Notes: generated by a model not told the origin, from the sequence alone. DNA of 14,798 nt from a bacterium YEK0313 (GCA_000751295.2 CCMO02000004.1:1-14798); one strand, 5' to 3'; numbered from the stretch's first letter, positions 8,064 through 13,163 are shown. Numbers and translations are program-made.

Positions 8064-8081
8064 CCCGGCGATAGCGCCGGG
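8064..8081 (+). terminator. Possible weak terminator after traG
   Basis: A hairpin with 7-bp GC-rich arms (CCCGGCG at 8064-8070, CGCCGGG at 8075-8081) and an ATAG loop, 16 bp after the traG stop. It is followed by ACTTTGTT, which is only a weak T tract. It could end traD-traG transcription, but the poor T run keeps confidence low. Confidence 0.4.
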
Positions 8082-8222
8082 ACTTTGTTACGAACGGCCC
8101 TCCGGCTCTCTACGGCGCTATTGGGGGCGCGTTCGCCGCCGGGCCGGCGCGGCTTACGCCGCGATCCACCCGCCGACCTGGTGCAAGCTCTATTCAGGGA
8201 AACACCACGGCCGCGACGGTAG

Positions 8223-8274
8223 CCCCCCGGCCGTCCCGCTCTCATCATCTAGGGCCGTAGGGACGGCCGGGGGG
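8223..8274. repeat. Long perfect GC-rich inverted repeat between converging operons
   Basis: Perfect 15-bp arms at 8223-8237 and 8260-8274 (first arm CCCCCCGGCCGTCCC) separated by 22 nt. No T tract follows on either strand. It lies between traG (plus) and the RHH gene (minus), which converge here. It may act as a bidirectional transcription barrier or as a plasmid structural site such as a single-strand initiation site. The remaining bases of 8082-8317 contain no gene I can support. Confidence 0.6.
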
Positions 8275-8296
8275 CGGGTCATACGCGTAAGCATTA

Positions 8297-8324
8297 GCGT
8301 ATTTAGCTATTTACGTATCAACGT
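8297..8324. repeat. ACGT-box array A (8-bp period), overlapping the RHH gene end
   Basis: Tetramers GCGT at 8297, AGCT at 8305, ACGT at 8313 and ACGT at 8321 start exactly 8 bp apart and are separated by AT-rich 4-mers. The array overlaps the stop codon of the RHH gene (8318-8320) and continues downstream. Its core, AGCT followed by ATTTACGT, is nearly the same as in array B (8649-8660). It is interpreted as binding sites for the adjacent RHH protein. Confidence 0.65.
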
Positions 8325-8614
8325 GCATAAGGCTCGATCGGCGGCAATCCGTGCTGCGCCAGAACCGCCGAAAGCCCGGCCTCGGCCATCGCCTGAATTG
8401 TCGTTCCCTCTGCATCCGCGAGCTGGCGAAGGCGCTGCCAGTCCGATCGCCGGACCTTGACCGTAAGCGCAACAGTCTCGCCCCCTCCCCTCTTTCGCCT
8501 CGGCGTCGGGATTTCCACGGCCGGCCGCTCGTCCTCGATCGCTGCAAGGCTGGTGGCTTCCGCGCCGGCCTTGGGGCGGGTGAAGGCCGCGAGGCCGGTT
8601 GCTTTCTTTGCCAT
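8318..8614 (-). CDS. RHH partition protein (ParG-like, centromere binder)
   Basis: A 98-aa protein. Residues 1-46 are low-complexity and basic (PRRKRGGG near 38-45), like a flexible tail. Residues 47-88 (VALTVKVRRSDWQRLRQLAD, then a second helix ending in LAQHG) fit a ribbon-helix-helix fold: a beta strand followed by two helices. It follows parA in the same direction with 36 bp between them; AGGAG lies eight bases before the ATG. A small ParA plus a small RHH protein with a mobile tail is the layout of ParF-ParG (type Ib) systems. The RHH partner would bind the ACGT-box arrays, stimulate ParA and repress the operon. It has no clear length or sequence match to one named family, so no symbol is given. 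Confidence 0.72.
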   Translation of the reverse strand: MAKKATGLAAFTRPKAGAEATSLAAIEDERPAVEIPTPRRKRGGGETVALTVKVRRSDWQRLRQLADAEGTTIQAMAEAGLSAVLAQHGLPPIEPYAR

Positions 8615-8632
8615 AGGTTCCGCTCCTTCAAT

Positions 8633-8668
8633 ACGCTCTTACGTATTTAGCTATTTACGTTCTAACGT
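8633..8668. repeat. ACGT-box array B (8-bp period), parA end / RHH gene leader
   Basis: Five boxes in exact 8-bp phase: ACGC 8633, ACGT 8641, AGCT 8649, ACGT 8657, ACGT 8665, separated by AT-rich 4-mers. The array covers the last codons and stop of parA (8651-8653 is the stop) and the leader of the RHH gene. It is probably an operator or centromere segment read by the RHH protein, allowing separate control of the second gene. Confidence 0.7.
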
Positions 8669-9274
8669 GTCCTTGATCCACGCCCACAAAGCCCGGATTT
8701 CCTCCGCTGCTTTCCCTTCGGCCTCGAACTCCGTCACGGCGCTGCCGGTCGTGACGGCGCGGGCAAACGCGCGCCGGTCGGTAATCTCGCCGGGAACGAT
8801 CGGCAGTCCGTAGGCTTCCAACGCCGCGCGCGTCTCCCCGATCTCGGGCGCACGGAACGGGCAGGCGGACAGGACGAACGCGCCGCGCACCTTCGCGGCC
8901 ACCACGATCTCGACGGCGGCCGGGACGGCAGCGAGGTCAAACGCGGACGGTCGGACCGGAATCAAGACCAGCTCCGACCTTCGGGCGATCTGGCCGGCCG
9001 CCGGGGCGGCATGGGGCGGGGCGTCCACTACGGCCAAGGTCATGCCCTCGCCCTCGGCCGCCCTAAGCGCGGCGTCCAGCTCCCCGGCCTGTGCCGTGGC
9101 GACGATCGGCGTTCCGGCTTCCCGCGCGTTCGCCCATGCGGTCGCGCTCTCCTGTGGGTCCGCGTCGATGACGCAAACCCGTTCGCCGGTCGCCTCGGCC
9201 GCCACGGCGGTATGAACCGAAAGCGTGGTTTTTCCGCTCCCGCCCTTCTGGCTCAAAAACGCAATGACGTTCAT
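8651..9274 (-). CDS. parA: ParA/ParF-family partition ATPase
   Basis: A 207-aa deviant Walker-type ATPase that moves plasmid copies apart on the nucleoid. It has KGGSGKTT at residues 10-17 (deviant Walker A with the signature lysine at 10), VIDADPQ at 35-41 (Walker A') and VVDAPP at 82-87 (Walker B). There is no N-terminal helix-turn-helix domain, and the length matches the short ParF class (about 206 aa), in which the RHH partner and not ParA does autoregulation. AAGGA precedes the ATG. The promoter region coincides with box array C, and a -10-like TATATT (minus strand, 9315-9310) lies 35 bp before the start. Its neighbours are the RHH gene downstream and the toxin-antitoxin operon upstream. 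Confidence 0.93.
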   Translation of the reverse strand: MNVIAFLSQKGGSGKTTLSVHTAVAAEATGERVCVIDADPQESATAWANAREAGTPIVATAQAGELDAALRAAEGEGMTLAVVDAPPHAAPAAGQIARRSELVLIPVRPSAFDLAAVPAAVEIVVAAKVRGAFVLSACPFRAPEIGETRAALEAYGLPIVPGEITDRRAFARAVTTGSAVTEFEAEGKAAEEIRALWAWIKDTLERK

Positions 9275-9334
9275 GCGTTAATCCTTCTTTGCGTGAATAC
9301 GTATTCAAGAATATAGCTAGAGACGTTACTACGT
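9275..9334. repeat. ACGT-box array C (8-bp period) in the parA promoter
   Basis: Boxes in exact 8-bp phase: GCGT 9275, GCGT 9291, ACGT 9299, AGCT 9315, ACGT 9323 and ACGT 9331 (9283 and 9307 are degenerate). The stretch includes a perfect 12-bp palindrome GAATACGTATTC at 9295-9306. A TATATT -10-like element (9310-9315, minus strand) lies inside it. This is the expected place for a ParG-type operator controlling parA; it could also be the centromere itself. Confidence 0.7.
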
Positions 9335-9341
9335 CTTTAAG

Positions 9342-9650
9342 CTAGTGCGGCCATTCCTCGGGTTGCCAATCCAGCGACGTGTGGATGACGCGCACGATCA
9401 CAACGCTTTCCCGGCCCGCCATATCCCGCAGCTCATAAGCGATGATATAGGGCAGGCGCGCGACGGACTTCTCGTAGGTTCCTGTCACGCGACCGGGCCG
9501 GCCCGTTGCCATGTCCCCAAGGGCCTTGCCCGCGTCTCGAATCCGATCCGCAACCCGCGTGGCGGCAGGCGGGCTATCTTTGGCGATGTGCTTAACCTGC
9601 ACCTTGATGTCGTCCAGCGCCTCGCGGGACCATGTGACCGACCGCTTCAC
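9342..9650 (-). CDS. ParE/RelE-superfamily toxin
   Basis: A 102-aa basic protein. Its opening (VTWSREALDDIKVQVKHIAK) and later R-P-G-R-V, L-PYIIAYEL and VVIVRVIHTSLDW segments fit the ParE/RelE fold, the last being the usual final strand with 'RVIH'. Residue evidence cannot separate ParE (gyrase poison) from RelE (mRNA cleavage), though the ending resembles ParE. It starts with GTG at 9650, overlapping the antitoxin stop (GTGA, 9647-9650), so it is translationally coupled. Antitoxin-first order is standard for this class. It should act in plasmid maintenance. The reading frame is complete. Confidence 0.87.
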   Translation of the reverse strand: MKRSVTWSREALDDIKVQVKHIAKDSPPAATRVADRIRDAGKALGDMATGRPGRVTGTYEKSVARLPYIIAYELRDMAGRESVVIVRVIHTSLDWQPEEWPH

Positions 9651-9919
9651 GCCTTGCCCGCTTGCTTTTCGGCTTTGGCTTCCTCGATGACGGCATAGAT
9701 TTCCGCCATCGCCTCATCATGGGGGATCACGCGGCCGGCCGCTGCGTCGGCCATGCCGCGCTTGATGCCGTCAATGATTTCAAGCTCGCGATCGACATAG
9801 GCGGCGACGGCCTCGCCGGCGAGGAAGGATTTGCTTCGCTGCGTGTCGTTCGCGATCCGGTCGAGCTTTTCTTTCACATCGGGCCTAACCCGAATCGTCA
9901 TGGTGGTGCTGGCGGTCAT
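9647..9919 (-). CDS. RHH (CopG/ParD-like) antitoxin
   Basis: A 90-aa protein. Residues 6-47 (TMTIRVRPDVKEKLDRIAND, then QRSKSFLAGEAVAAYVDRE) form a clear ribbon-helix-helix DNA-binding domain. The acidic, Ala/Lys-rich C-terminus (AMAEIYAVIEEAKAEKQ) would wrap the toxin. GGAGG lies eight bases before the ATG. It should neutralise the 9342-9650 toxin and repress its own operon. TTGTGTACA at 9942-9950, upstream, contains the palindrome TGTACA and may belong to its operator. Array D lies about 80 bp upstream of its start. Confidence 0.87.
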   Translation of the reverse strand: MTASTTMTIRVRPDVKEKLDRIANDTQRSKSFLAGEAVAAYVDRELEIIDGIKRGMADAAAGRVIPHDEAMAEIYAVIEEAKAEKQAGKA

Positions 9920-9998
9920 GGAATCGCCTCCGCGTGTTGAATTGTGTACAGCCTAGCACGTTTTCCCGGCCGCCGCCATCGCCTTCTATCAAGGTAAT

Positions 9999-10038
9999 GC
10001 GTTTACACGTTAATACGTATTTACGTAAATAATTAAAC
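9999..10038. repeat. ACGT-box array D (8-bp period), AT-rich, between rep and toxin-antitoxin genes
   Basis: Boxes GCGT 9999, ACGT 10007, ACGT 10015, ACGT 10023 and degenerate AATT 10031 in exact 8-bp phase. This is the most AT-rich short stretch of the region (10011-10037 has very few G/C outside the boxes) and contains the palindrome AATACGTATT. It is 80 bp upstream of the antitoxin start and 160 bp beyond the rep stop. It may be an operator, a centromere, or iterons with the melting region of the replication origin. Confidence 0.65.
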
Positions 10039-10130
10039 GCCGACCTTGCCCCTCGCTCCCTCTCGAAAGCCCGTAGGACGCTGGCCGCAGGCGCGAGCGG
10101 TGCGGATTAGGTGGCGAGGGTGCCGCTTCC

Positions 10131-10153
10131 CGATCCGCCCTATAAGCGGATCG
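10131..10153. repeat. Hairpin 1 downstream of rep
   Basis: Perfect 8-bp arms CGATCCGC (10131-10138) and GCGGATCG (10146-10153) around CCTATAA, with further pairing outward (TTCC / GGAA) if one C bulges. It lies 46 bp beyond the rep stop (rep is on the minus strand). It may belong to the origin or to rep transcription termination; no T run follows. Confidence 0.55.
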
Positions 10154-10164
10154 GAACCGCCGCA

Positions 10165-10182
10165 GGGCCGCGAAAGCGGCCC
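10165..10182. repeat. Hairpin 2 downstream of rep, GAAA loop
   Basis: Perfect 7-bp arms GGGCCGC (10165-10171) and GCGGCCC (10176-10182) closing a GAAA loop, 17 bp beyond the rep stop. On the minus-strand transcript the loop reads TTTC. It is followed by no T run, so it is either a Rho-assisted terminator of rep or a structural part of the origin together with hairpin 1. Confidence 0.5.
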
Positions 10183-10198
10183 GCACAGCGGCGTCCGC

Positions 10199-11077
10199 TT
10201 ATGTTCCGCCTTTTAGATATAGATCAGATGGGGATTCAGTCTGGTTATCGGACTCACGTTTCATCACACTCTTTGCCAGCATCACGAGGGCCTTTCCGAG
10301 CGGACTATCGCCAGCGTCGAGCTGCGTTCGCTCATCGAGGGGCAGGGTGGTCTTGTAGGCGTCGATTGCCTCGCTCCATGCCTGCTGATCCTGTCCATGA
10401 TCGGCAGGCGGGGGCGGGGCCTTGCCGAACCGGCCGAGAAACTGACGGGCCTTTTCCGGCAGGGACAGGCGATAGGCGTTGCTCGCCTGCTGGACCTGTG
10501 GGCCGCGCCCCTCATTCCCGGTCGGCTCGTAGCGGCGCAGCCAGTCGATGAAACCATGCGCCCGCAGGTTCTTCAGCGCCCGCACGATCGTATCGCGCGA
10601 CCGGCCTAGCCGATCCATGATCGTGGTGATTGACGGCTCTAGCCGGCCGGTGCGGAAGTCGATGAGATTGACGAACAGCCGCAGCACGTCCAGCGCCACC
10701 GACCCGAGCGGCCCGCTGCGCTCGCCCTTCTGGCGCAAGCCGTCCTCGTTGTAGATTTCGGCCGCCCTCAAGATCGCCTGCACGTCCTTGCGCGTCGTCG
10801 GCCGCCATATGCGGCCCTCCGACCGCCCCCGGATATGACTATGCCGGCGAACTGGTGTCGGGCAGCGCGCGGCCGGGGGCGGGAAGATCAGCCCTAGCGC
10901 GGTCTGTCCTGATCCCCGCAACATGGCCCGGCGTTCATGGGCGAGCGCGGTGAGCTGCCCGGCCTCGTCGTCGGTGAGCTGGCCCGCGCCGTATCGGGTC
11001 CAGACCTCCCGCATGATTTCATCAAGCGCGTTCCCGCGCGCGCAGCCGATCGCGGCCGCGTAGTGCGTCCCTAACAT
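10199..11077 (-). CDS. Probable plasmid replication initiator (winged-HTH protein)
   Basis: A 292-aa protein from the ATG at 11077. This start is preferred over an in-frame start at 11146 because GACGAGG lies just before it. Residues 17-52 form a helical block (DEIMREVWTRYGAGQLTDDE). Residues 125-178 look like a winged helix-turn-helix (PSITTIMDRLGRSRDTIVRA, then LKNLRAHGFI). The C-terminus is Pro-rich and then helical. This layout resembles alphaproteobacterial plasmid proteins annotated as RepA-like or 'helix-turn-helix' replication proteins. It is the only candidate initiator here and is flanked by hairpins, an AT-rich array and a small RHH gene, which supports a replication role. A general transcription regulator cannot be excluded. 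Confidence 0.58.
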   Translation of the reverse strand: MLGTHYAAAIGCARGNALDEIMREVWTRYGAGQLTDDEAGQLTALAHERRAMLRGSGQTALGLIFPPPAARCPTPVRRHSHIRGRSEGRIWRPTTRKDVQAILRAAEIYNEDGLRQKGERSGPLGSVALDVLRLFVNLIDFRTGRLEPSITTIMDRLGRSRDTIVRALKNLRAHGFIDWLRRYEPTGNEGRGPQVQQASNAYRLSLPEKARQFLGRFGKAPPPPADHGQDQQAWSEAIDAYKTTLPLDERTQLDAGDSPLGKALVMLAKSVMKRESDNQTESPSDLYLKGGT

Positions 11078-11141
11078 ATGCCCTCGTCCTTCCACTTGAA
11101 GGACATGACGGCGCGGACGGCAGGCACGGCACTCCCGTTTC

Positions 11142-11160
11142 CGCAAGAATCAATCTTGCG
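11142..11160. repeat. Inverted repeat in the rep leader
   Basis: Perfect 7-bp arms CGCAAGA (11142-11148) and TCTTGCG (11154-11160) around ATCAA, 65 bp upstream of the chosen rep start. It may be an operator for rep or an RNA structure in its leader. Confidence 0.5.
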
Positions 11161-11177
11161 AATTGGAGTGCTGTAGC

Positions 11178-11213
11178 GTAGATAAGGGGAGAGTTAGCGG
11201 ACCCCTGATCTAC
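11178..11213. repeat. Stem-loop in the rep leader, possible copy-control RNA
   Basis: Outer arms GTAGAT (11178-11183) and ATCTAC (11208-11213), and inner arms AGGGG (11185-11189) and CCCCT (11202-11206), separated by one mismatch, close a 12-nt loop. It lies between the terminator at 11234-11267 and the rep start, so it would be near the 5' end of the rep transcript. Stem-loops in this position are often countertranscript targets in copy control; no antisense promoter was identified. Confidence 0.4.
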
Positions 11214-11233
11214 GGTGTGTCTGACGGCCTACA

Positions 11234-11267
11234 AAAACGCTCGACCGTTGGCGCGGTCGGGCGTTTT
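11234..11267 (-). terminator. Rho-independent terminator after the small RHH gene
   Basis: A 14-bp stem with one G-T pair: arms 11234-11247 (AAAACGCTCGACCG) and 11254-11267 (CGGTCGGGCGTTTT), with loop TTGGCG. On the minus strand the hairpin is followed by TTTTTGT, and it begins 5 bp after the RHH stop codon. The symmetrical A and T flanks suggest it could work in both directions. It would insulate rep from transcription arriving from the resolvase side. Confidence 0.85.
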
Positions 11268-11271
11268 GCCG

Positions 11272-11481
11272 TTATGTCCCTTGCTTCGCTTCGATATAGA
11301 ACCTCAACGCTTCCTCGATGATCGGGGCGCGTGCTGACACGCCCCGTTGCTCCTTGATCCTGTCGATCGCCTCGACAAGCTCGCCCGGAACATAGGTATT
11401 CAACGCCACGCGGCCGGCCGCGATCTGCCGCGCCCTGTGGGCGGCAACGCCCCTGCGAATCTCTTCCGCGCGTTCCTTCAT
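11272..11481 (-). CDS. Small RHH DNA-binding protein (possible copy-control repressor)
   Basis: A 69-aa protein from the ATG at 11481. Residues 1-23 are a basic helix (MKERAEEIRRGVAAHRARQI). Residues 25-65 (VALNTYVPGELVEAIDRIKE, then a helix ending ALRFYIEA) fit a ribbon-helix-helix fold of the CopG/Arc type. No good ribosome-binding site precedes the ATG; an in-frame TTG at 11499 is possible but has none either. It sits alone between array E and a strong terminator, just upstream of rep. By analogy with CopG it may repress rep, or it may bind array E; neither is shown directly. Confidence 0.65.
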   Translation of the reverse strand: MKERAEEIRRGVAAHRARQIAAGRVALNTYVPGELVEAIDRIKEQRGVSARAPIIEEALRFYIEAKQGT

Positions 11482-11568
11482 GTTTACAACTAAGAGCAAG
11501 CCGCCCGATTCTGCAATCCCTTGCGGAAGGAACCGCGAAAGGCACTACTTCTAGGGCCGGGCGACTAA

Positions 11569-11608
11569 ACGTAGTTGCGTCAATGCGTATTCACGTCATT
11601 GCGTTCTA
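11569..11608. repeat. ACGT-box array E (8-bp period) covering the resolvase gene end
   Basis: Five boxes in exact 8-bp phase: ACGT 11569, GCGT 11577, GCGT 11585, ACGT 11593, GCGT 11601. The array encodes the last residues (NDVNTH) and stop of the resolvase on the minus strand and lies 88 bp upstream of the small RHH gene start. It uses the same box and period as arrays A-D, here with more GCGT. It may be the operator of the RHH-rep region or part of a dispersed centromere. Confidence 0.62.
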
Positions 11609-12146
11609 AAGCCCGGTAGAGCGTCGCACGATGAACGCCCAAGAGCCGGGCAACCTCGGCCGGCTTCTTGTCCTCGCTGATGAGCTGGCGGGCGTGTGCG
11701 ATCTGCTCGGCCGACAGGGCAGGGGGGCGGCCGAACCGAACGCCCTTCGCCTTCGCCGCAGCTCGGCCGGCGCTCGTGCGCTCATGGATCAAGCTGCGCT
11801 CGAACTCGGCAACGCCGGCGAAGAATGTCAGCACCATGCGCCCGGCCGGCGTCGTCGTGTCGGCCCAAGGCTCGGCCAGCGATCGCAAGCCGGCCTCGGC
11901 GTGGCCGATCCGCTCGGCTATGTCGAGAAGATCGCGCGTTGATCGGGCGAGGCGATCCAGCCGCGTCACCGTCACCACGTTGCCCGGCTGCAAATGGTCC
12001 AGCAACTTCGCCAGCTCGGGGCGGCCGCGCTGCGCGCCGGATGCCTTTTCCTCGAACACGCGCTTGCAGCCCGCCGCCTTCAGCGCCGCGCGCTGCTGGT
12101 CGAGGGTCTGGCCCTCGGTCGAGACTCGCGCATATCCGATCATCAT
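11580..12146 (-). CDS. Serine resolvase/invertase (Tn3-type TnpR-like)
   Basis: A 188-aa serine recombinase from the ATG at 12146 (a second ATG follows at once). It opens MMIGYARVSTEGQTLDQQRA, with catalytic Ser9 in the 'YARVS' motif; the arginine cluster TRLDRLARSTRDL at 61-73 and the EFERSLIHERTSAG helix at 114-127 complete the active-site region. A C-terminal helix-turn-helix at about 161-180 (KPAEVARLLGVHRATLYRAL) binds subsites. Its length and organisation match Tn3-family resolvases. A longer TTG-initiated frame to 12254 would run through the res site and is rejected. No tnpA is present, so it probably resolves plasmid multimers. Its res site is directly upstream. Confidence 0.93.
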   Translation of the reverse strand: MMIGYARVSTEGQTLDQQRAALKAAGCKRVFEEKASGAQRGRPELAKLLDHLQPGNVVTVTRLDRLARSTRDLLDIAERIGHAEAGLRSLAEPWADTTTPAGRMVLTFFAGVAEFERSLIHERTSAGRAAAKAKGVRFGRPPALSAEQIAHARQLISEDKKPAEVARLLGVHRATLYRALERNDVNTH

Positions 12147-12200
12147 GGGGCAGGGGCTTTCGCTGCTATGCTCACCGCCCGAATCTAGCGGGTGCATCCC

Positions 12201-12253
12201 GTCGCGAAAATCCCTATTGTGCGACTGTCGCGGGTTTTGGGATTTTCGCGACA
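12201..12253. other. res site of the resolvase (two subsites seen)
   Basis: It lies 54 bp upstream of the resolvase start. The two ends are perfect 14-bp inverted arms: GTCGCGAAAATCCC at 12201-12214 and GGGATTTTCGCGAC at 12239-12252. It splits into a 25-bp subsite (12201-12225, GTCGC...GCGAC) and a 28-bp subsite (12226-12253, TGTCGC...GCGACA). Lengths of 25 and 28 bp match subsites III and I of Tn3-type res; an obvious subsite II is missing. The 28-bp part has a near copy at 705-732. The resolvase promoter should lie here too, giving autoregulation. Confidence 0.72.
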
Positions 12254-12281
12254 ACGCTGCATCATCGAAATTGATTGAACA

Positions 12282-12893
12282 ATGAAGTCACCTGAAATCC
12301 ACATCTTCGAGAAGATAGAAGCCCTCCGCGTAGAACTCGCACGTCCTGTTGTCGTGGCGCTCGACGGGGGAAGCGGCTCCGGTAAGTCAACGATTGCGGC
12401 AAGGTTAGCGACGCTGACCGACATAGCTTTGGTTACGCTGGACGACTTCTATCAGACGCAGGTTCCCGAGTCCGAGTGGCCCCAAAAAACCGTGGCGGAA
12501 CGGTTGAACGGCGTTTTCGAGTGGGACCGCGTTCGCGAGGCAATAGAGCCTCTACGCAAGGGGGAACCTGCACAGTGGCGAGCTTTCGACTTCATGCAGG
12601 GATTAGGCCCGGATGGCACTTACAGCCTCAAGGACGAATTTACCGAAGTCGCGCCAGCGCCCACGATTCTGCTCGAAGGAGCTTATTCCGCATCTCCGTT
12701 CCTTCGGGATTTGATCGACCTCGCTGTGATCGTGGATGTGCCGACCAAAGTGCGGCATGAACGGACTGCTGCGCGCGAACAGGGCGCGGAGGACTTCTTA
12801 ACCGCGTGGCATGCTGTTTGGGATGATGTTGAAAGCTACTATTTCGAGCGCGTCTGCCCGCCAAGGTCTTTTGATCTGGTGGTCCAAAACTAA
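12282..12893 (+). CDS. Uridine-kinase-like P-loop kinase, substrate unknown
   Basis: A 203-aa protein. Walker A GGSGSGKST lies at residues 29-37, LDDFY at 53-57 (typical of uridine kinase/phosphoribulokinase relatives, where it contacts the nucleoside) and ILLEGAYSA at 129-137 as the Walker B-like strand. These motifs support a phosphotransferase of the uridine kinase superfamily; whether it acts on a nucleoside, a sugar or an antibiotic is not visible. Base composition is noticeably lower in GC than neighbouring genes, suggesting separate acquisition. No clear ribosome-binding site precedes the ATG, which starts 28 bp after the res site. It is isolated between the res clusters at 12201-12253 and 12973-13089. 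Confidence 0.75.
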   Translation: MKSPEIHIFEKIEALRVELARPVVVALDGGSGSGKSTIAARLATLTDIALVTLDDFYQTQVPESEWPQKTVAERLNGVFEWDRVREAIEPLRKGEPAQWRAFDFMQGLGPDGTYSLKDEFTEVAPAPTILLEGAYSASPFLRDLIDLAVIVDVPTKVRHERTAAREQGAEDFLTAWHAVWDDVESYYFERVCPPRSFDLVVQN

Positions 12894-12947
12894 ATTTCTT
12901 CGCGCTCTTTATGTCTCGCAACTCCTAAATCCTGCACCACGTCCGCA

Positions 12948-12968
12948 GCGGCCCGGAATCCGGGCCGC
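12948..12968. terminator. Hairpin between the kinase gene and res-like cluster C
   Basis: Perfect 9-bp arms GCGGCCCGG (12948-12956) and CCGGGCCGC (12960-12968) with an AAT loop, 54 bp after the kinase stop. No T tract follows. It probably slows or ends kinase transcription, or marks the edge of the neighbouring recombination site. Confidence 0.4.
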
Positions 12969-12972
12969 GACG

Positions 12973-13089
12973 TGTCGCGAAAGTCAGTCGCACAAGTTTG
13001 ACTTTCGCACCTGACTTTTGCGACAGAATTTTCCCTGCAAATTCAGCGCCGCCGATTTTGATGCGAAAGTCAGGATTTCCGCGACAACT
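12973..13089. other. Second res-like cluster (cluster C)
   Basis: An inverted repeat with 15-bp arms at 12973-12987 and 13011-13025 (one mismatch; the first arm starts TGTCGCGAAAGTCAG). Inside it are GCGAAAGTCA at 12977-12986 and its complement at 12999-13008. A further copy of GCGAAAGTCA at 13064 leads into GATTTCCGCGACAA (to 13088). It shares the 11-mer CAGTCGCACAA with the minus strand of the resolvase's own res site and the same TGTCGC/GCGACA ends, and its first block is also 53 bp. It is probably a diverged res site in the same orientation as 705-732. Confidence 0.6.
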
Positions 13090-13105
13090 GACCGAGCTTT
13101 TTGAG

Positions 13106-13134
13106 TTGAAACTTTACAATCTAGAATGTATAGC
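13106..13134 (+). promoter_or_regulatory. Sigma-70-type promoter of the efflux gene
   Basis: TTGAAA at 13106-13111 and TATAGC at 13129-13134 are 17 bp apart, close to consensus spacing, in an AT-rich stretch 30 bp before the efflux start codon. It follows res-like cluster C directly. Confidence 0.65.
13115..13130. promoter_or_regulatory. Candidate TetR operator over the efflux promoter
   Basis: The 16-bp TACAATCTAGAATGTA is a palindrome with only one mismatched pair. It fills the -35/-10 spacer and touches the -10 element, so a bound repressor would block RNA polymerase. Its length and type suit a TetR-family dimer, and the 143-700 regulator is the obvious candidate. Confidence 0.55.
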
Positions 13135-13163
13135 GACGGCTGCTCAAACCGGATGGATTCCCA

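Noticed and set aside
8064..8081. Strong intrinsic terminator after traG
   Set aside because: The stem is good but the following ACTTTGTT is a poor T tract; kept only as a weak candidate.
7760..8248. Minus-strand frame across the traG end and the intergenic hairpins
   Set aside because: No ribosome-binding site or domain; it overlaps the well-supported traG C-terminus.
8297..11608. CRISPR array
   Set aside because: The repeated unit is only 8 bp with 4-bp spacers and is degenerate; no 25-35 bp direct repeats or cas genes are present.
12147..12254. Longer resolvase start (TTG at 12254) adding 36 residues
   Set aside because: The extension would be translated from the res site itself, and resolvases begin directly before the 'YARVS' motif, so the ATG at 12146 fits better.
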